In this document: piece by piece, positions 1 to 14,844 of the stretch
How positions within the stretch are numbered: the first letter of the stretch is position 1
How the letters are laid out: each line of letters begins with the position of its first letter
NCBI GenBank assembly: GCA_035041965.1
Contig: JAPYMA010000840.1
Coordinates: 248,001-312,000, forward strand
DNA length: 64,000 nucleotides
Direction of reading: 5' to 3'
Source of the DNA: Anisakis pegreffii
Taxonomy: Eukaryota > Nematoda > Chromadorea > Rhabditida > Anisakidae
Made by a program: the position numbers and the translations under genes
Notes under the pieces: model-generated
What the model was told of the DNA's origin: nothing
Databases searched by the model: none
What the model saw: only the letters and a program-made list of their open reading frames with translations

Positions 1-3000
1 CACGCATCCAATTGTCTGTTTACAATATCACACATCCATCGATGCACTATAACTATCGAACAATCAAATGATGAATATAACTGTCGAGTGAATGAACAAA
101 AAAAACATTTACGTTTTCGAATTGCGCCACATTTATATCAACATTTCAGACTGCCTCATCACCAGCCTTTACTATTGTACATAATTATACCGATGCAAAA
201 AACGCATTTTGAATAAGGAATTGGTATTGGAATTGTTTTGCAGAAAATGGAGTGAGATGAAATAAAAAGAAAAAATCCAAAAAGTGAAATGCTATCGAAG
301 CTGTAGAAATTTACTTTGCGAAACATTGTCGATTGCGTTTATGATGTGTTCGGGGCGAATTCAATTTGGTTAAGTGTGAATGGCCATACAGCCAGAATGC
401 TAAGCCTTCGACGTAAACAATATGGATTTGCAAACTCGACCAGATGCAATTTCAAGCTTACAGCAAGGAGCAATTTCTATCACCATTTGACCACTATAAC
501 GTGCAGATCAAAAAATGCCGTTCAAACTAAGCAATTATATCAAACTGATTCATTGAAAATTCTTCAGAAAATCCACTAAATACGATACATTCACGAAACG
601 AGAGGATAGTGGAATCGAATGTCAACGCTAATTGATGAAAAAATGGAACATTGCTTCAAGTAAATCGAGCTGATGAAAAGGCAATGAGAATCACCATACT
701 CAGAAGGAACAATTGAACTTTTCTTTCTGCTATAGAAGTATTCGTTAAATCAATAACGAATAAATAGTGAATAAGTCAGGAGAGAAGCAATGAGGAACAA
801 TATAAACTCGCTCCAGTACTTATCTCAAAAGAATGAGAACGGCAACACAAAAGTCGATCCGAAAAGAATCCTTATCGAATGTTCACAATAGATCCAAGTT
901 CCTCAAGCTTGAAAAAGCGAAATCTGTGCAAAACAAACTGAAGAATCTCCATAATTTCAAGCCTGTGAACAATGCTTATAAGCATATGGCGTAGATAGAT
1001 TGTAGTCAAATTATCATAGATTGTAAGTTCATTAGGTCGAACAAACCAACAAATGAGTACTGAAGAACAGAAGGATTATCGATAGCTACCAACGCGGAAA
1101 TACGAACGATTGAATAATGTCTCGCAAAGGTCATACACATCAGACAGCAAAAAACATGTGTCGACATTCATTCATGGCAGTTGATGGCAGGGCATTTCCA
1201 CGGGAAACGATTAAGTTTAATGACCCCATTTATGCGCTAATTAATTTCAGTCATCAAATCGACGGGTTCACAAGTGCAGATGTTTGCTGTCAACGTGATA
1301 CGATGCCATTTATTGCAATAAGGAAGAAAATTTTGGGTTTTTGGAATGCATACTTAAGATATGTTTAAAGATAGCGAACAATCAAAACGTTTCTATTCCA
1401 GTAACCATATTCCACTCAGATCTCCAGCTTTCAAAGATTAATCAGTGAATGCGATATGGCTCAGATATAAATCTGAGGATAAGACAGAGCACATTCAAAT
1501 GAATACAATCGTATTTTTCTGTTTAGCGAAGTATTTTACAAGTTCGCATGAAACAAAATGCTGCTGGTCGATGCTCTTAAAATACTCATAATGTTGAACG
1601 TATGCTGCGAAAGGTTTCAGAATCACTGATTGAGGGTGCATTCAGCTGAGGAATCAATTGAGATGATATCATTACGCAATCAAATCACTACATTTAGTTG
1701 AAATCATCATCAAAGTAATGGGGACGAAGGACGAACGAACGGTAACGGCAATCATTCAAAAGTGCAAATGAATGATCCATAACAACCGAGCGCACTGTTT
1801 GAATACTGCGCCGTTGACAGTTTGTTGCAGAAAAAGCAATCAACCGCACAACTTTTCGCAAATCCATCTCATAAATGTCATCCATAATTCACTTCGTTCA
1901 TATCAAAACGATGCAGAGACACACGAATATACGTTGCAGATACACTGCAAGAATCACTGCCAAACGTACAACATCAACCAACAATTTTCAAAAATGGTCT
2001 ATCAAAGAATTAAATAGATATGAACTGAAATAAACTCAATCGTTCTATAAACAAATAATAGAGATGAAGTTTTTTTTTTTTGCATCAGAACCAAAAATCA
2101 ATTGGAAAATGCGATTAGATCGAGCGATTGGAATATTCGTTCAATTGAATTCGGCATTTTGAACTGACAAACCAGAAATTCGGCAAAAATCAACATGATA
2201 CAACAACATTGACCATGATGGAAATGCAGAAGTTAAAGAAGCCTGTCAACCAAAAACTACAAAAAAACAAGAGAAAAAAAATGGAACTAAAAATCACAAA
2301 ATAGACTTCGAAATCAAGCAGATGAGACAATCGGAGACTATCCTAAACGCAGTACGAATTTCGAACGATTGGGTCCAACTTGGAAGAACTATTTGGACAT
2401 TTGCTATAATATGGCACTTCACATGTACGGTAAAGTCATTAGCTAGCACAACGTACCCGCACAACAATTCAAACAATCAAAATGTAAAATAAAAATATGA
2501 AACCATGAATCGATATGTACGCATACAACAGTTATGTATGCCTTATTGTGACAATAGATGAATCATTTATTCCGTTGTTGGAATAATATGATAGGAAAAG
2601 TGATGGGTTGATGAGTATAGATAAAGAGGAATGAATATTTATTTATTGGATGTGATTGGTGAGTGAATGACAGGTGAGAAGGGTATGAATTCATAGATGA
2701 ACGGTGAGGTGAATGGCAAATAACGAACGAACTTGCGTAGACGACAAATACACTCAAACAGATATGATATCATATTTGGGATCGTTGTTCCAATAACCAT
2801 AAATAAAGCATTTCTATTTGCTTAATGTAACTAAAAAGCAGCTAAACTATCACAGCACCGAACGATCTGACGTTGTTTGTGACTGCGGTGAGTATTTCAT
2901 TCAAGAGCACCCACCAAAACAATAAACCGATGAAGCGCACTGAAACACTTCCAATTTCAGCTCATTGTCACTGAATAAATGAATGCATTCAAACATATCA

Positions 3001-6000
3001 AACATCTGCTGCTTATCAAGTGTACCTATAAATACCAAAAACCAACAGCTAACATCTTGTGATGCCCTTGTGATGTTCTCTCTTCAGCATATGATCCGAG
3101 CAACTATTCGACCACAGAGATAAGACTGTCTACTTGATGACTGGTGAGAGATTTTCCATGACTGATTGATAAGAAATTTTCAATTTTTTCCAGTTCTTTG
3201 TTCTATTTCAATGTTGCGGTGATTTATTATCGGTGCTTTATTGTCATATCATTATCAATTTGTTACATTCTTTGATGACGATTCACCAGTCATGCGGTAA
3301 GGATTAACTTTAGTAGCTAGAAAGAAACATCTTCATTTGCCTGTGGAATGCAGTGAGTGCAATGCATCGCAACAAAGCAAGAATAATGGTGGATCTGAAA
3401 AAAAGGACAGTAAAATTTCTAGGATATCTTTAATTACTAATCTTGAAAGTGCTTTCGATGAATGGTAAGCATTGATTTTGCTAAATGAACGCTTAACTTG
3501 CGAGCAGTCAAGTGCTAATTATGCATTAATTGGATAGATATTGTAATGAGTATAGATTAAATAAGAGAGCGTTAATAAGATGAATTAAGGCGGATACATC
3601 AAACGAGCAATCAACGATAGCCATATAAGAAAGATTGACGCCATCAAGCGGCTATAAATGTGTTATATGATATGAGATTTTGATGCCATATGTGCAAACA
3701 CACGCTCAGATCAGGGCATCGAAACAATACGTTTATTATACGAGGAATGTGCAGACCGCATTAATATCTATTAGCTCATTATGCGGTTAAGCAAATATTC
3801 AAATAATCCCGACAACGTTTCAAATGTATTCACTACTCGATTTGAATCTGACAGGATCAAGATTTTTCTGGAGTGTCAAAGGGCTTTGAAGACTGCGATT
3901 ATATTAATAGAATTGGATGGCATAATTGAGATTTGGATAACTGTGGCTGAAAAGTAAACTGACTTGAGCAGTCTCTCGGAATTTCACTGTTCATATCGAG
4001 TCAAAGAATTTTGATCTGCCAGCGATTAGCAAATTATTATTTTTCGAGTGTCAAATCAATATGAGAACTATAAACGAGCTGATTTCTTTCAAGAAGTTCT
4101 TTCAAGAAACGATTACTTCACAGCGACTGACAACGTAAAGTCACCTTATTTTGCATATCAACAAGAAATTATCAACAAACAATCAATCAGCTCTTTCATT
4201 TTCTAGAATTCAATTTTCTTCGCTGAGTATAATCCAATTCAATGAATACTATTACTGTTATAACCTCTGTGTAAGGTTTTTCGATTCGTTCATTATTGTT
4301 CATAGAGAAAACCTTCGCCCACTGATCTGTTTTCGAAAAGAAAGCAGCACGACAAAATTAATCGTAGCGAAATGAACTGAATGACATCAACTGGGAACGG
4401 ACATGGAAAATTACGTGTGCGTGTGTTCTGGAATGCTCGAAACAGAAAAAAATTGAACGAAGTGCTAGACAGACGGATTTTTCATTGGAAAGCGAGTTGG
4501 AATCAATCCTTATTGGAACTCGGCTAATAATTAGTGAGAGCAATTACGTGTAATTATTTAGTGGTTTTGAAGCAGATTCATGAAGATCCTACATATTAAC
4601 TTGAATTATTCAGAAGTTGAGACACTTTTCCGCCGTTTTTTTTTTTGGTTTTTTTTTCAATCATCAGCATGGAGATCATAACCACTAACATATCAAAATG
4701 GGATGGAATGTAACAAGATTGGATTGGGAGTTTCTGGGGACTTAGGCACGCTGGTTGGTTGAATAAGTAAAAAATAATAACCAATTAAAATAAAAAGGTT
4801 GAATAAATGATAGTGATTCAGATGTAATTCTATGCTGTGATATATGATACAGAACAGTTATAGGACATGTGTGACAAGAAAGTTCCACTATAGAAACATT
4901 ATCTTGAAGTTAACAAATTACTGAATGAACGATTCATGTCTCGGATCCCCTGCGTAGAGATAAAATGCAAACAAAAGATTTAAGTTATTTTTGTGAATCG
5001 TTAAATGACTCGCTATGAGAATTTGAAACAATAGTAGCGTAAAACCGCAAACGACAATGTCAAAAAAAACTAACGAAAAACCGATTGGGCAAACATACTT
5101 CTGTGAAACTAAACTAAAAAAGGTTGAAACGATCGCGCAGATACTCGTTCATTCAGGGCAACGAATATGAATAAGCAAAATGAAATGCTGAAGTGCGCAG
5201 AGTTAAAAACTGACGGATTTGAAACGTCTGATCTTCAAATGTACAATGATTTTCTTTAAAAAGTGTTGAATTTGTTCAGCCGAAAAAGGTTGATTGAAAG
5301 GAACTAGAAAGAGAACGACCGTAGAATCGCACCTCCCAAAAAAACGTACGAATAAAAACTGAAGATATTCGAGCAAAATGAAGATGACAAAAATAGAAAA
5401 ACGGTCATATGTTGCCATCAATCAACTATCAGCTCGAAAACAATAATCCAAACTTACATCCGTCAATAAATGAGCACTGATAAGACGTTCTGATGCAAAA
5501 TGATTTGATAACGCAACATGAGGAAAGCGTTGAAAACCCGTTTACTTATTACGCAATCCGCAATAAAGTAATAAACAAGCTTCGGATCAACCATCAGCTG
5601 AGAATGTGCTATAAGCTGATCAACACTAGTTTTTGAGATGTGCATTCATTTCGAGAAGCAAAAAAATCTCTCACAACAGCCCACTAATGCAGAATGATAT
5701 GAAACCAACTCACTATTAGTTCAACAGCATAACCAATGAATGATGACTAAATCCTATAGATTTGAACTGGAAAATCCTGCTCGAAACTAGGAACGAAATG
5801 AACAATTCTAAAGAAAGTTGTCAACAGTCAATGGTGAGAATTATTGAAATTAGAGCGAATTTCAAAGGAGATAACTTCTTCAAAACGAATGTAACGATGA
5901 AAAGAATGATTAAATGAATGAAAGTGAAACAGACCATCTCAGTCTATAATACTAAAAAGAAGAAGGAGAATGAAGTGGATAATTGGCCTGCAAATTGTTT

Positions 6001-9000
6001 ACTCAACAACGAAAGACTGCCGCAATTAACAACAACTCAATGGTGATCAGAATAATGCATGAATCACACTTCCTCACTGAAAAGAACTGAGTGTATTCGA
6101 TAAGATAATTTTCGTATTTCTCCTCAGTCTTTTCAAATACTGCAGCACGCAAAATCAGGATCAATTCCTATTGTGTCCTCTTATAAAAGGCACAATACTC
6201 AACGCAATCATCTATTCTGAATGATGATGCAGATGCTCACCAAGAGATCATAAATGTAGGTAGGCACACGACTTGACAGGTATTCTTCCGGTTCCTTATT
6301 GGCATAAGTCAGTTGAAAAGACTGGAGCAGTGATTCAATAATTTGCGAAAAATACACGTTCTGAGAATGAAATTTGTATGAAAAAATGAGAAATTCAATT
6401 TAATGAAAGGAATTGAAGAAATGGAGAATTGAAGTATTCTCAAGAAAAAATTCGTCAATTAGTTAAACTAATGAGGTGATGAGTTGTTACAGTTCGATTC
6501 CAACTCATAAAAGCAAATAATTACTGACATAATGAGATGTAAATTGAATTCTCTTTTATGACTTTACGTGTGTATTCCATTAAAATCGATGAACTTAATT
6601 TCATATGAAAGATGCAAATTTTTACTGTTATAAATTTGAATTAAAGACGCACACAAACAATGAATAGATGTGCACATATATATGCTTCACTTAGCACATC
6701 CCATGGGAAATTTCAATCGCCATTGATAATCTCTTCCACAAACTATTAATCTATTCTTCGGATAAATCCTTCTGGTTTATGGCTTTTCCCAAGAAACGCT
6801 TAATGGAATATCGTTGAGCAACACTGAATACGCTAACTAGCAGCGCACTTCTCTATTGTTGATTACAACTCATCATCGAATAATGCGATAACCACAAGAA
6901 AGCTTCCGATAGTAATCTTTTGCTACTCTATTAAAAACATGGTGTCCCAGCAATGATAATGATGTTTTGAGGCAGTCATCTGTAACAGGTAAACACCAAG
7001 GACTCCAAAAACAAGAAGTTATCTTGATGAGAAGAGACACTTACAATGAATTTCATGAACTTCATACGCTACGATGATGTGCTCGCAAAAACTACTTGAA
7101 AATTTGAGAAATTGTAGTTGGCTTTACGGTGAGAAATGTGTTCGTCTGCATTTTGGGCTTGAGTTATTCTTTTATGCAAAGGAGAGACACACCAAAGACG
7201 GCGATATACCGGCGACGTGAATAAAAATTCAGCGTCAAATGACAGTAATGAACTCATTAAGAAAATAATCGATTGCTTCACATTAAAAACATGAATTACG
7301 ATCCATTGTTCGTTATCTTCAGAAGAGAAGAGGTGCATCTTCATCTGAACGTATTTCCATCATTTTCAAGGATTCAAAAACGAAACAGGTATTCACAGAT
7401 AACACAAACATGGGCATAACTCATGATCCTTCTGCCACGTTTATTTGTTGTTTACTTTTGGTTGTTGTGGTTGATCATTTCCGTAATTTGTTGTACTATT
7501 GTTGATTCGATCCGTTTGAAATCGAAATTCGTTTGAAATTCGATTTCAACAACAAACTCATTATGCTGCTTAAGCAATCGACTACACTATAATGATTGTA
7601 AACATTCATCGTATTCCAACAAATGAAAACCGACTTTCGAAGAACATTAACTCCTGATCCACTCACACGGTACACATTCTCAAAGATGAAAAAACTGAAA
7701 GAGAATACTCAAATGAAAAGATACAAATTTGGAGTGGATTTGTGCGTATTTCACTACTTCATAATTTCACTTTTCACCAAAGATATCCTTGCAATAAGAT
7801 CAGACGTCAATAGCATTATTGATAGCTTGGAAAACTGTTCATGTCGTGTGCTAATAAAAATCCGAAACTTATTTTTTCTGAATGAAGGATTATTCTATCA
7901 AATTTTTACGGTCACATTCACATTCTACAGTGCATATCCAGCATCACTTTTACGAGTTTTTGCATCAACAAATCAAGTCTATGAAGTTTCATCATCTTTC
8001 ACATTTCTAATGAACCACTGAAAATGTTGGAAATTTCTACTGTCACTTGAAAACACGATAACAGAATTTGCTTCACTAATTCTCAACTGTTAACTGTGTC
8101 AATGAACCACGTAAGTGCTGCTTAAAAACACTCCAAAGTTTCGCTGTTCACTTAATGAGCTGTAATTTGATTCAGTGTAACAGCCCACATGAACATTTAA
8201 ATTTTAAGGTACAGTCAATATCACAATATTCCATATGAATGCAATGCCCACATGTAATTGATTTCTTAAGCAGCACGATGATCCCGTTATTGAATTGTAA
8301 CGAATCGACTCAATAAGCGTACAACTGACCATTGAACAGATCAATCTTTACAATCAAAATCAACAACAAATACTTTCGAGCATAATCAGCAAATAGCAAA
8401 CATTCGTAAGTTGTTGTCTTTACGAATTTCAGTGCATCCACATCTTACACGCTTATCCGTGCCATCACCACTTTACATTTACATTTACACAAATACTAAT
8501 GATGTTCTGTTAATCTATAAGTCTGCTTACGATTAGAGTATTTGTACACGGATAGTCACCTACATGAATTTGTGCAATGCATGCTCACTCATACATCGAG
8601 AACAATTTGACTGTTTTTAAATTTTCAGTGCTTGATAAATTTTATGATCAATAAAGTAGTAACAACACGTGAAACGATATGTATAGCGTAGCGTAAAAAG
8701 AGCATCACTGATGACAGTTCCATTGGAGTAATATACAATGAGCATTTCACTTTTGCATTTTATGTTCACTTCATTCTTGCAGCTCAAAGTTTCTTCATGA
8801 ATTTCACAGCATTTTTGAATCAATCTCGCCTTTTCAATTCCAAGGTCACCATTACATTGTCTCAATTGAATCAGTACAAAAAAAACGGATGTTTTTCGCA
8901 CTAAGCTACAAAAACCATCGATATCGATCACCAAAAAATACTTTTCAAAATATTTTGTTTGTAATACAAGCTACAAGCTTGTAATAATAATAAGTAGTAA

Positions 9001-9964
9001 TCAGCTTTGTAATAATAAGCTACAAGCAAACAAAAAATACTTTTCAACTCAAACATTAATACGTTTTGAAAATCTTTCCGTTTCGATCGATACTATTAAC
9101 ATCGAAAATTGCACTGATACTCACGATAAGAAATAAATAATTTTTGTCATTTATTGAACGAGTTCCTACTCATAAATTACCACAGAATCATTATTCATGA
9201 ACCCGTTTCACTGCAAAGAAACCACATCAAGAAGCAACTTCTATTGCACATATATCTGCAAACTGAATATTACTATCTGTTTGCGTATGAAAGCAAATTC
9301 AAAAAAAGCGTTACATCCCGCCATCAATGTTTAATGGCTATAGAAAATGGCTGAAATTTGAAGCCGAATTCTCCATTTTAAGTGCGGTATCTTTGTTACT
9401 GAGGAGAGCAACTCGATGAAATGCTTTCAGATGAGCAAAATTGCGGAAATAAGTACAACGAGAGGATTAGAAAACTAAGAAATAGAGAGTTTGGTGTTCT
9501 ATTATATCTGAAGATTTCCTTTTAGAGCAGTTATATTGCAGACGTTAACGTGTATGACACTCGAAGTCGAGTTGTTTTCACTGGGCGGAAATTTGATGAA
9601 ATTATACGGAAAATATCAAGTGTTCCATAAAATCACCGAACCGAACATCCCATTATCATACACTCACATCGATCATATACAAACAATCATCAAGGACTTC
9701 AGTTATGAGAAGACGATACTTTTTACAAGTTATTACAGCGTCTGTGTGCATGCACTGTTGATCTGTTACAATGGAACCTTATCTTCTACCTTCGCTATTC
9801 CGAAAGTTTAAGTGCTTGAGAGCACTCGCTAGATTCAATAGTCTGTTTTCATGTCCGCAATAAAACGCTAACTTCAAAACGCACAGCTGAACAGAGTGAA
9901 GAAGAAACTGATCTTCAAAGCATCGAATTGCTGAAAATAATGAACTTCAATTGTGATAACATAC
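1..9964. other. Gene-free left end, probably intron of the cnt-2-like gene
   Basis: I searched both strands for AGAP GTPase (GGRFKKE, DEGGPP), PH (WKKKYV) and ArfGAP (CVDC, NPDWAS) signatures and saw none. Two plus-strand open frames (1,117-1,368 and 7,623-8,021) are no longer than chance allows in this composition. Short chance-like features include a 10-bp-arm hairpin at 7,517-7,548 and a 16-bp direct repeat around 8,933 and 9,033. Nothing else could be supported. Confidence 0.5.
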
Positions 9965-10100
9965 CAAGTGATGGCGATACTGCAATCATCGGTACTTCAC
10001 TGGGGAGAAATGTAACACTTCGACGATTCTCTTTCATTCGAGTAGCAGAACGCCTTCCCCGCCACGATCGCCTCAGCATAGCCAAGCCAAGCAGAGGCAT
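9965..10100 (-). CDS. Candidate alternative first exon of the cnt-2-like gene
   Basis: The frame from ATG 10,100 has an in-frame stop four codons upstream. It encodes 45 residues, MPLLGLAMLRRSWRGRRSAT then a basic segment and FLPSEVPMIAVSPSL. It ends in phase 1 at a strong GTATGT donor (9,964-9,959). The identified AGAP exon at 14.8 kb also ends in phase 1, so both could splice to the same downstream exon and give two N-termini. AGAP-family genes in other animals do use alternative N-termini. There is no sequence homology to confirm it. It could instead start an unrelated minus-strand gene. Confidence 0.45.
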
Positions 10101-13100
10101 TTTGGATTAGTTAATAAGAGCACACACCTTGAGGTGGTAGACGCAAACGAATATCCCAAATTAAAGTACCGACTAATAACAAATGAATGTTTCTGGAATG
10201 CGACTGAAGAAAACACCGAATAGAGGCAGTAAGGATGCTCTTCTAGTGTTCAGTTCACTTCAGACGTTTCGTTTCAGCAGAGAACGATTATAAGAACCAG
10301 TTTGTGTTGTAGACGATGAGGTGTTTTTTTTTTGGCGATAATTGCGATAAACGGACGATGATTTAATTTGAGTTTGACTCAGAAGTTGTCATTAATTTAT
10401 CAAAAATATGAATCACACAAACAGTTAGGTGTAATACATTTAAAATCAACTGGTTACAAGTTGAATGACGACGTGTTAAATGAAAATGCCGAATAACGAG
10501 GCGAATAAGGAGAACAACAAAAATTCGATGAAATTCTGAGGTATTTTTTCAACACGTATTTATCAATTAGGTATCAGGTCGGGTGGCACGGCATAACAGA
10601 TTCATTCAAATGGTGAAGGAATGTAAAACAAACATAAGTTCTGGAATGAACAGAACGAAGAAGAATCACTGTCACCGATTTTCAGTGAATATTTTGAAAT
10701 CAGTGGGAATTTATGGATATGTATAGTACAGTCTCAGAATGGTAACAATCGTGTCCCAACGGAGAGTTGTTTCAGCGAGAGTGCAATCAATGTTCACTGA
10801 ATTATCTTCAGATTATTCCGTTTTAAATACATTGTCGCGTGAGGCTTGAATTGAAGAAACACAACAGAATAATGTGACTGAGGCACATGCATTGATAGAC
10901 ACACTCAAGCGATGCTGACTTCAGCATTTTATTTTCTGTTCAATGTAATAATAATAATAATAACACGAGCGCTTTTAGCAATGAAGCAAACAACGGAGAA
11001 GTAGTTTGTATTATAGAAGAGCACCGCCCAATGGGACGACGATCGGATTGTGACAGTCGAACTGAGAAGACATTTGAATCACATTGTCTATAACGGAATG
11101 AAGAACGTTGATGAATACATCAAATACACAACTCTGACACAATATCCATGGTGATGCACTTGAATGTTGTAAGGATTTACACGAATTTCAGTACTGACTG
11201 ATCATGATGTATCGTGAGCATTCACGATGAGCATTCCCATGAATCACTCGTCGATAGATCACATGAACTGATCATGCAAAAAATTGTTGATTTCTGCGCA
11301 TCAATCATTAACCACCAATTAGTTTGCGTTTTCATAACGGAACATCCGAATGTTCTGAATTTTCTTCTTTTGCATTGTTCTTTTCTTTGCGGTTTCTGAA
11401 CATTTCACCTTTTCGCTGCCTTCGAATTTCCTTTACAAATCATGAAACATACAATATTTTCTTAACACGAAATAATTTCTTCAATTCATCATCAAAGCAT
11501 TAATTCTGATGTACTTTTTCAGTATGCATTCAGTCATCCATTTTGCTGCGGTTTGGTGAGAGAAAATGTCACTTCGACTGACAAATGCGATGATTTATCA
11601 CCAGCTTGGCGCCAACAAAAAGCTCTTTCAGATGGCTGGAGCAGGCGATTCGACTATATTAATGATAACACGAATCCGTTACAACGCAGCATAAATTCAT
11701 AAATGATGATCTCAGCAGTCAGAATGTTTCCGTTACTCATTCACACATTCCATTTGAATCAGCGGCGACGAAGCTTGTCGGAGTGGGATTACACCAATCT
11801 ATTTGAATGTCTTCTCGAAGGATGCTCTGACCTCGGTGGAAGCTTTGTGTGTCTTGTGGTAATATCTTGAAGCTGAGAATTGTTCAATACTGACGAATTC
11901 AGTAAACAACATAAGGCGTTCGAATTCAGCCGTCAAAATGAACTGAACAACGATAAGAAGTGGATGTCAGAAGTGCGGAGACGAGCTGTCTTCAGGCGAA
12001 GTCCAGATTTCAGCGATGAAATTTTGAACTGATCGAACTGAGATGATGATGATGATTTATGAGGTGTTTCTGCAGCTAGAACATAACTAAAAACCTCATA
12101 ATTTACGACAACCACGGAAAATCGATTCACTCAATGTTGACAGCCAATCCTAACAGCACGAGCAAAATAAATGATGAGAGTGAAACGGATTCGCTCACAA
12201 CTTATTAAATCTTCCCAGAATCGAGACAATTTCCGAACACCGAAGTTCAAACGAGAAAAAGCTGGTCGTTGAGCAGATCTTTTATAGAGTAATCAAAAAA
12301 AATCACTCAGAATGACCGTACAATAGTAAACAGCAATAGTAACAGTAGCAGTGACAGTAATGGTAGTAATATTAGTAATAATATTAGCAGTGATACCAAT
12401 AATATCAATTGAACAAGTGAATGGTATTGAGAAGTGAGGGTGGTGTTTATGGAAGTGGTCTCTTGAGAGTGGATATTCTCTTAGCTCAAACGCACCAAAC
12501 GTCAAGTGACAAGGCAGGCGATCGTACACAACCAACCAGACGAGAAGCGACAAGCACATAAGAGCAATATGTAACATATAAGATATTCATACGTGAGTAT
12601 GCATTCATATCAAGATAAGATTTTTGGGCATTTCAGTCAAAGCGACACATTCATTTGATTTGTATTGAATATGCGCAAAACGCAACCATCCGTCTCATAA
12701 TGCAAATGAACGAATCAATCCCTCTTCGAACTAAAACCAGCATTTTACTCGAATGACTCATTTATCTTCTTGATTCGAAAGATTTTTTTGCTGAAAAATG
12801 CTAGCTATTGGCGATGAATCACTTTCCAATTGTTATCATGAAACAGTTAATATCATTATCAACCTAAAGCTGCTCTCACGACCTCCTCAACTCTCCTAAT
12901 TCAATTTCTTGCGTATCTAATTTGATATCCGTTGCAGCGAACATTTCAAACCTCATGAGTTTTTTTTCATATCGAATGGATACTTCTAATGTTTGAGGCA
13001 ACTTCGCACAACATCGATTCGCTTGGGCAACTTTCAGCAGTTAGAAGTCAATTAGATGAACTGCTTCCATCGAAGTGTTATGAATCAAGGATGAAAGATG

Positions 13101-14657
13101 CTTATTTTTTGACATAAAATCAATGCTCAAACTAAGGTTTCACTCACACTTTTTCACATCATTTGCTGGAGTTAACATGATATGTCATCAAGCAATCGCT
13201 TCGTAGTCTAAAACAAATGTCGTTCAAATGCAGCTGTCTTTATCAATATTCTACGTTCTGATAATACGATACGAAAGTACCGCATGAAGAATATGGATTA
13301 CACAATGTTCGCAAATGTTAACTTCTTATCGAAAAGCACATTAAAAGACGTCACAAGAATTCGCTCACGTCAATTCTGCGTTGTCGTTAAATCAAGCTTG
13401 CAACACGCAACAACTCTTTATCCTCATTTAATATGCATGCGCTCGATTCTGTAGGCATAATCATAACTAATTTCTCCTCTTCATCAAGCATTCTATATCA
13501 ACATCACGTCACTTCTCACAGCATAACCACTTTAGCACCGTATACTTTGGCAAATTTTACTTACTTAACTTGCTTTCTTTTTGACCATGTGTATATACCC
13601 GACTCTGGCATCAAGTTTCTCTGAGTTTTGCTTAGAACAAATTGTAAGTTTGAGGTCAGTTTCAGTTCATGATCCAAAATTACATCAGAGTTTTTTTTTT
13701 CAGTTTACGATTCGAGTTGAAACACAGTAGTGATTGACAACAGAGCGAGTAGCATATTTTGATTGATCTTCGAAATATCAGTGCATACGTGCAAATCAGA
13801 AATTCAAAGTAGGATGACTGAATGAACGTTGAATGATCTTTGCGAATGTGTGTGTATGTGCATGTTCCTTTCGAATGGAATTTTAATGCAGTCATCATGA
13901 ATATTCAATGAAGTCAACAAGCTTCTTTCATCTTAAGATGCAATATTCAATTATTCATTCGTAGTCGCTCAATTCATTCATAATTCATTTTCGCTAGTAA
14001 ACGAGGCTCTTGAAGTTGTTTCTGCATTCGATTATTCTCGACAAATCAACACTGATCTATCGACTTTTCTCAAAGAATATAAAATATGAGAAGGTTTCCA
14101 CTTAGAAGGCTGACGAATTACTGCAGAGATATGTGAAAAGCATATGAAAGAATGGAATGAGAAGGAATTCAAGGTGTAAAAAAACGAATTACAGCCAAAA
14201 CGACTATTTCAATTATGTGAGGTGTATTATATGGAGAAGTAAAAAAACGGCTGTTTCAGTTTAATGCAGATCAACTTTAAACTGTTAAACTCGATATTAC
14301 AAAACACCACAAAGTAACGATGTGAACAAGTGAGAAATTCAATGCAGAGCACATTGGACTGTAACGGAGATTTTTTGATTAGGAGAGCTGAAATTTTGCA
14401 AGAAACCTACATTGTGCATAGAATGTATTCGCTGGGTGCAGCACTTGATCAAAAAAAAAGATTCCAGATTGTATGTTAACAGCAAAAGCAATATTTGCAA
14501 CATTCATTCCTATTTGCAAGTTACTTTCTTAATAACGACCAGACAACGGCTGTGATTCGATTCATACGAGTTAATGCGCATGCATATCTGCTGTAATAAA
14601 TCCGAAATAGCAATGCATGCAAACTCAGTGCATCAAAACAAATAACTGGTGACTGAC
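10101..14657. other. Stretch between the two candidate cnt-2 first exons
   Basis: No gene is recognised. It contains an ATA trinucleotide run near 10,945-10,963, a GAT run near 12,043-12,056 and the impure trinucleotide tract at 12,321-12,410. A minus-strand frame at 12,293-12,577 starts with a hydrophobic, signal-like segment but then runs through the repeat tract, so it is not called. Confidence 0.5.
12321..12410. repeat. Impure trinucleotide tract (AGT/AAT/GCA family)
   Basis: About 90 bases made almost entirely of three-base units such as AGT, AAT, AGC and ATT with frequent substitutions. It is an aged microsatellite. Confidence 0.7.
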
Positions 14658-14844
14658 CTTCTATACAGACGACTTGATCTCGGAGTTGGTTTTGCAACAT
14701 TTGATCTGGAATCAGCTCGATAAGGTCATAAACTGTGTAGATACATGGATGAACACTTTCGAATCGTTGGATCTCGTTGCGGATTTGCTCGGATATATAG
14801 GCGTTCGAATTAGCCGTTGCTCGTAGATACTGATCACGAGGCAT
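14658..14844 (-). CDS. cnt-2: First coding exon of an AGAP / centaurin-gamma ArfGAP (cnt-2-like)
   Basis: From ATG 14,844 the exon encodes 62 residues, [20 protein letters not shown] followed by [20 protein letters not shown], and ends after [12 protein letters not shown] in phase 1 at a GTCAGT donor. Human AGAP1 has the same block near its N-terminus ([16 protein letters not shown], then VLQNQIREHVIAIED), directly before its Ras-like GTPase domain. AGAPs carry a GTPase-like domain, a PH domain, an ArfGAP zinc finger and ankyrin repeats, and switch off Arf GTPases on membranes. C. elegans CNT-2 acts in asymmetric neuroblast division. Only this N-terminal exon is seen. The downstream exons should lie to the left, beyond base 1. 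Confidence 0.9.

Noticed and set aside
2856..3143. Two mini-exons on the plus strand with good splice signals (CACAG...GTGAGT and CTCTTCAG...GTGAGA) that join in frame to a stop
   Set aside because: The exons are only 32 and 56 bases long. TTTCAG-like and GTGAGT-like strings occur many times by chance in 64 kb, and no homology supports the pair.
7623..8021. Plus-strand 132-codon frame
   Set aside because: Phe/Ser/Ile-rich, no recognised domain, and its length is within chance expectation for this window.
12293..12577. Minus-strand frame with a signal-peptide-like start
   Set aside because: More than a third of it is the impure trinucleotide repeat. The hydrophobic start can arise by chance, and no donor fits well.
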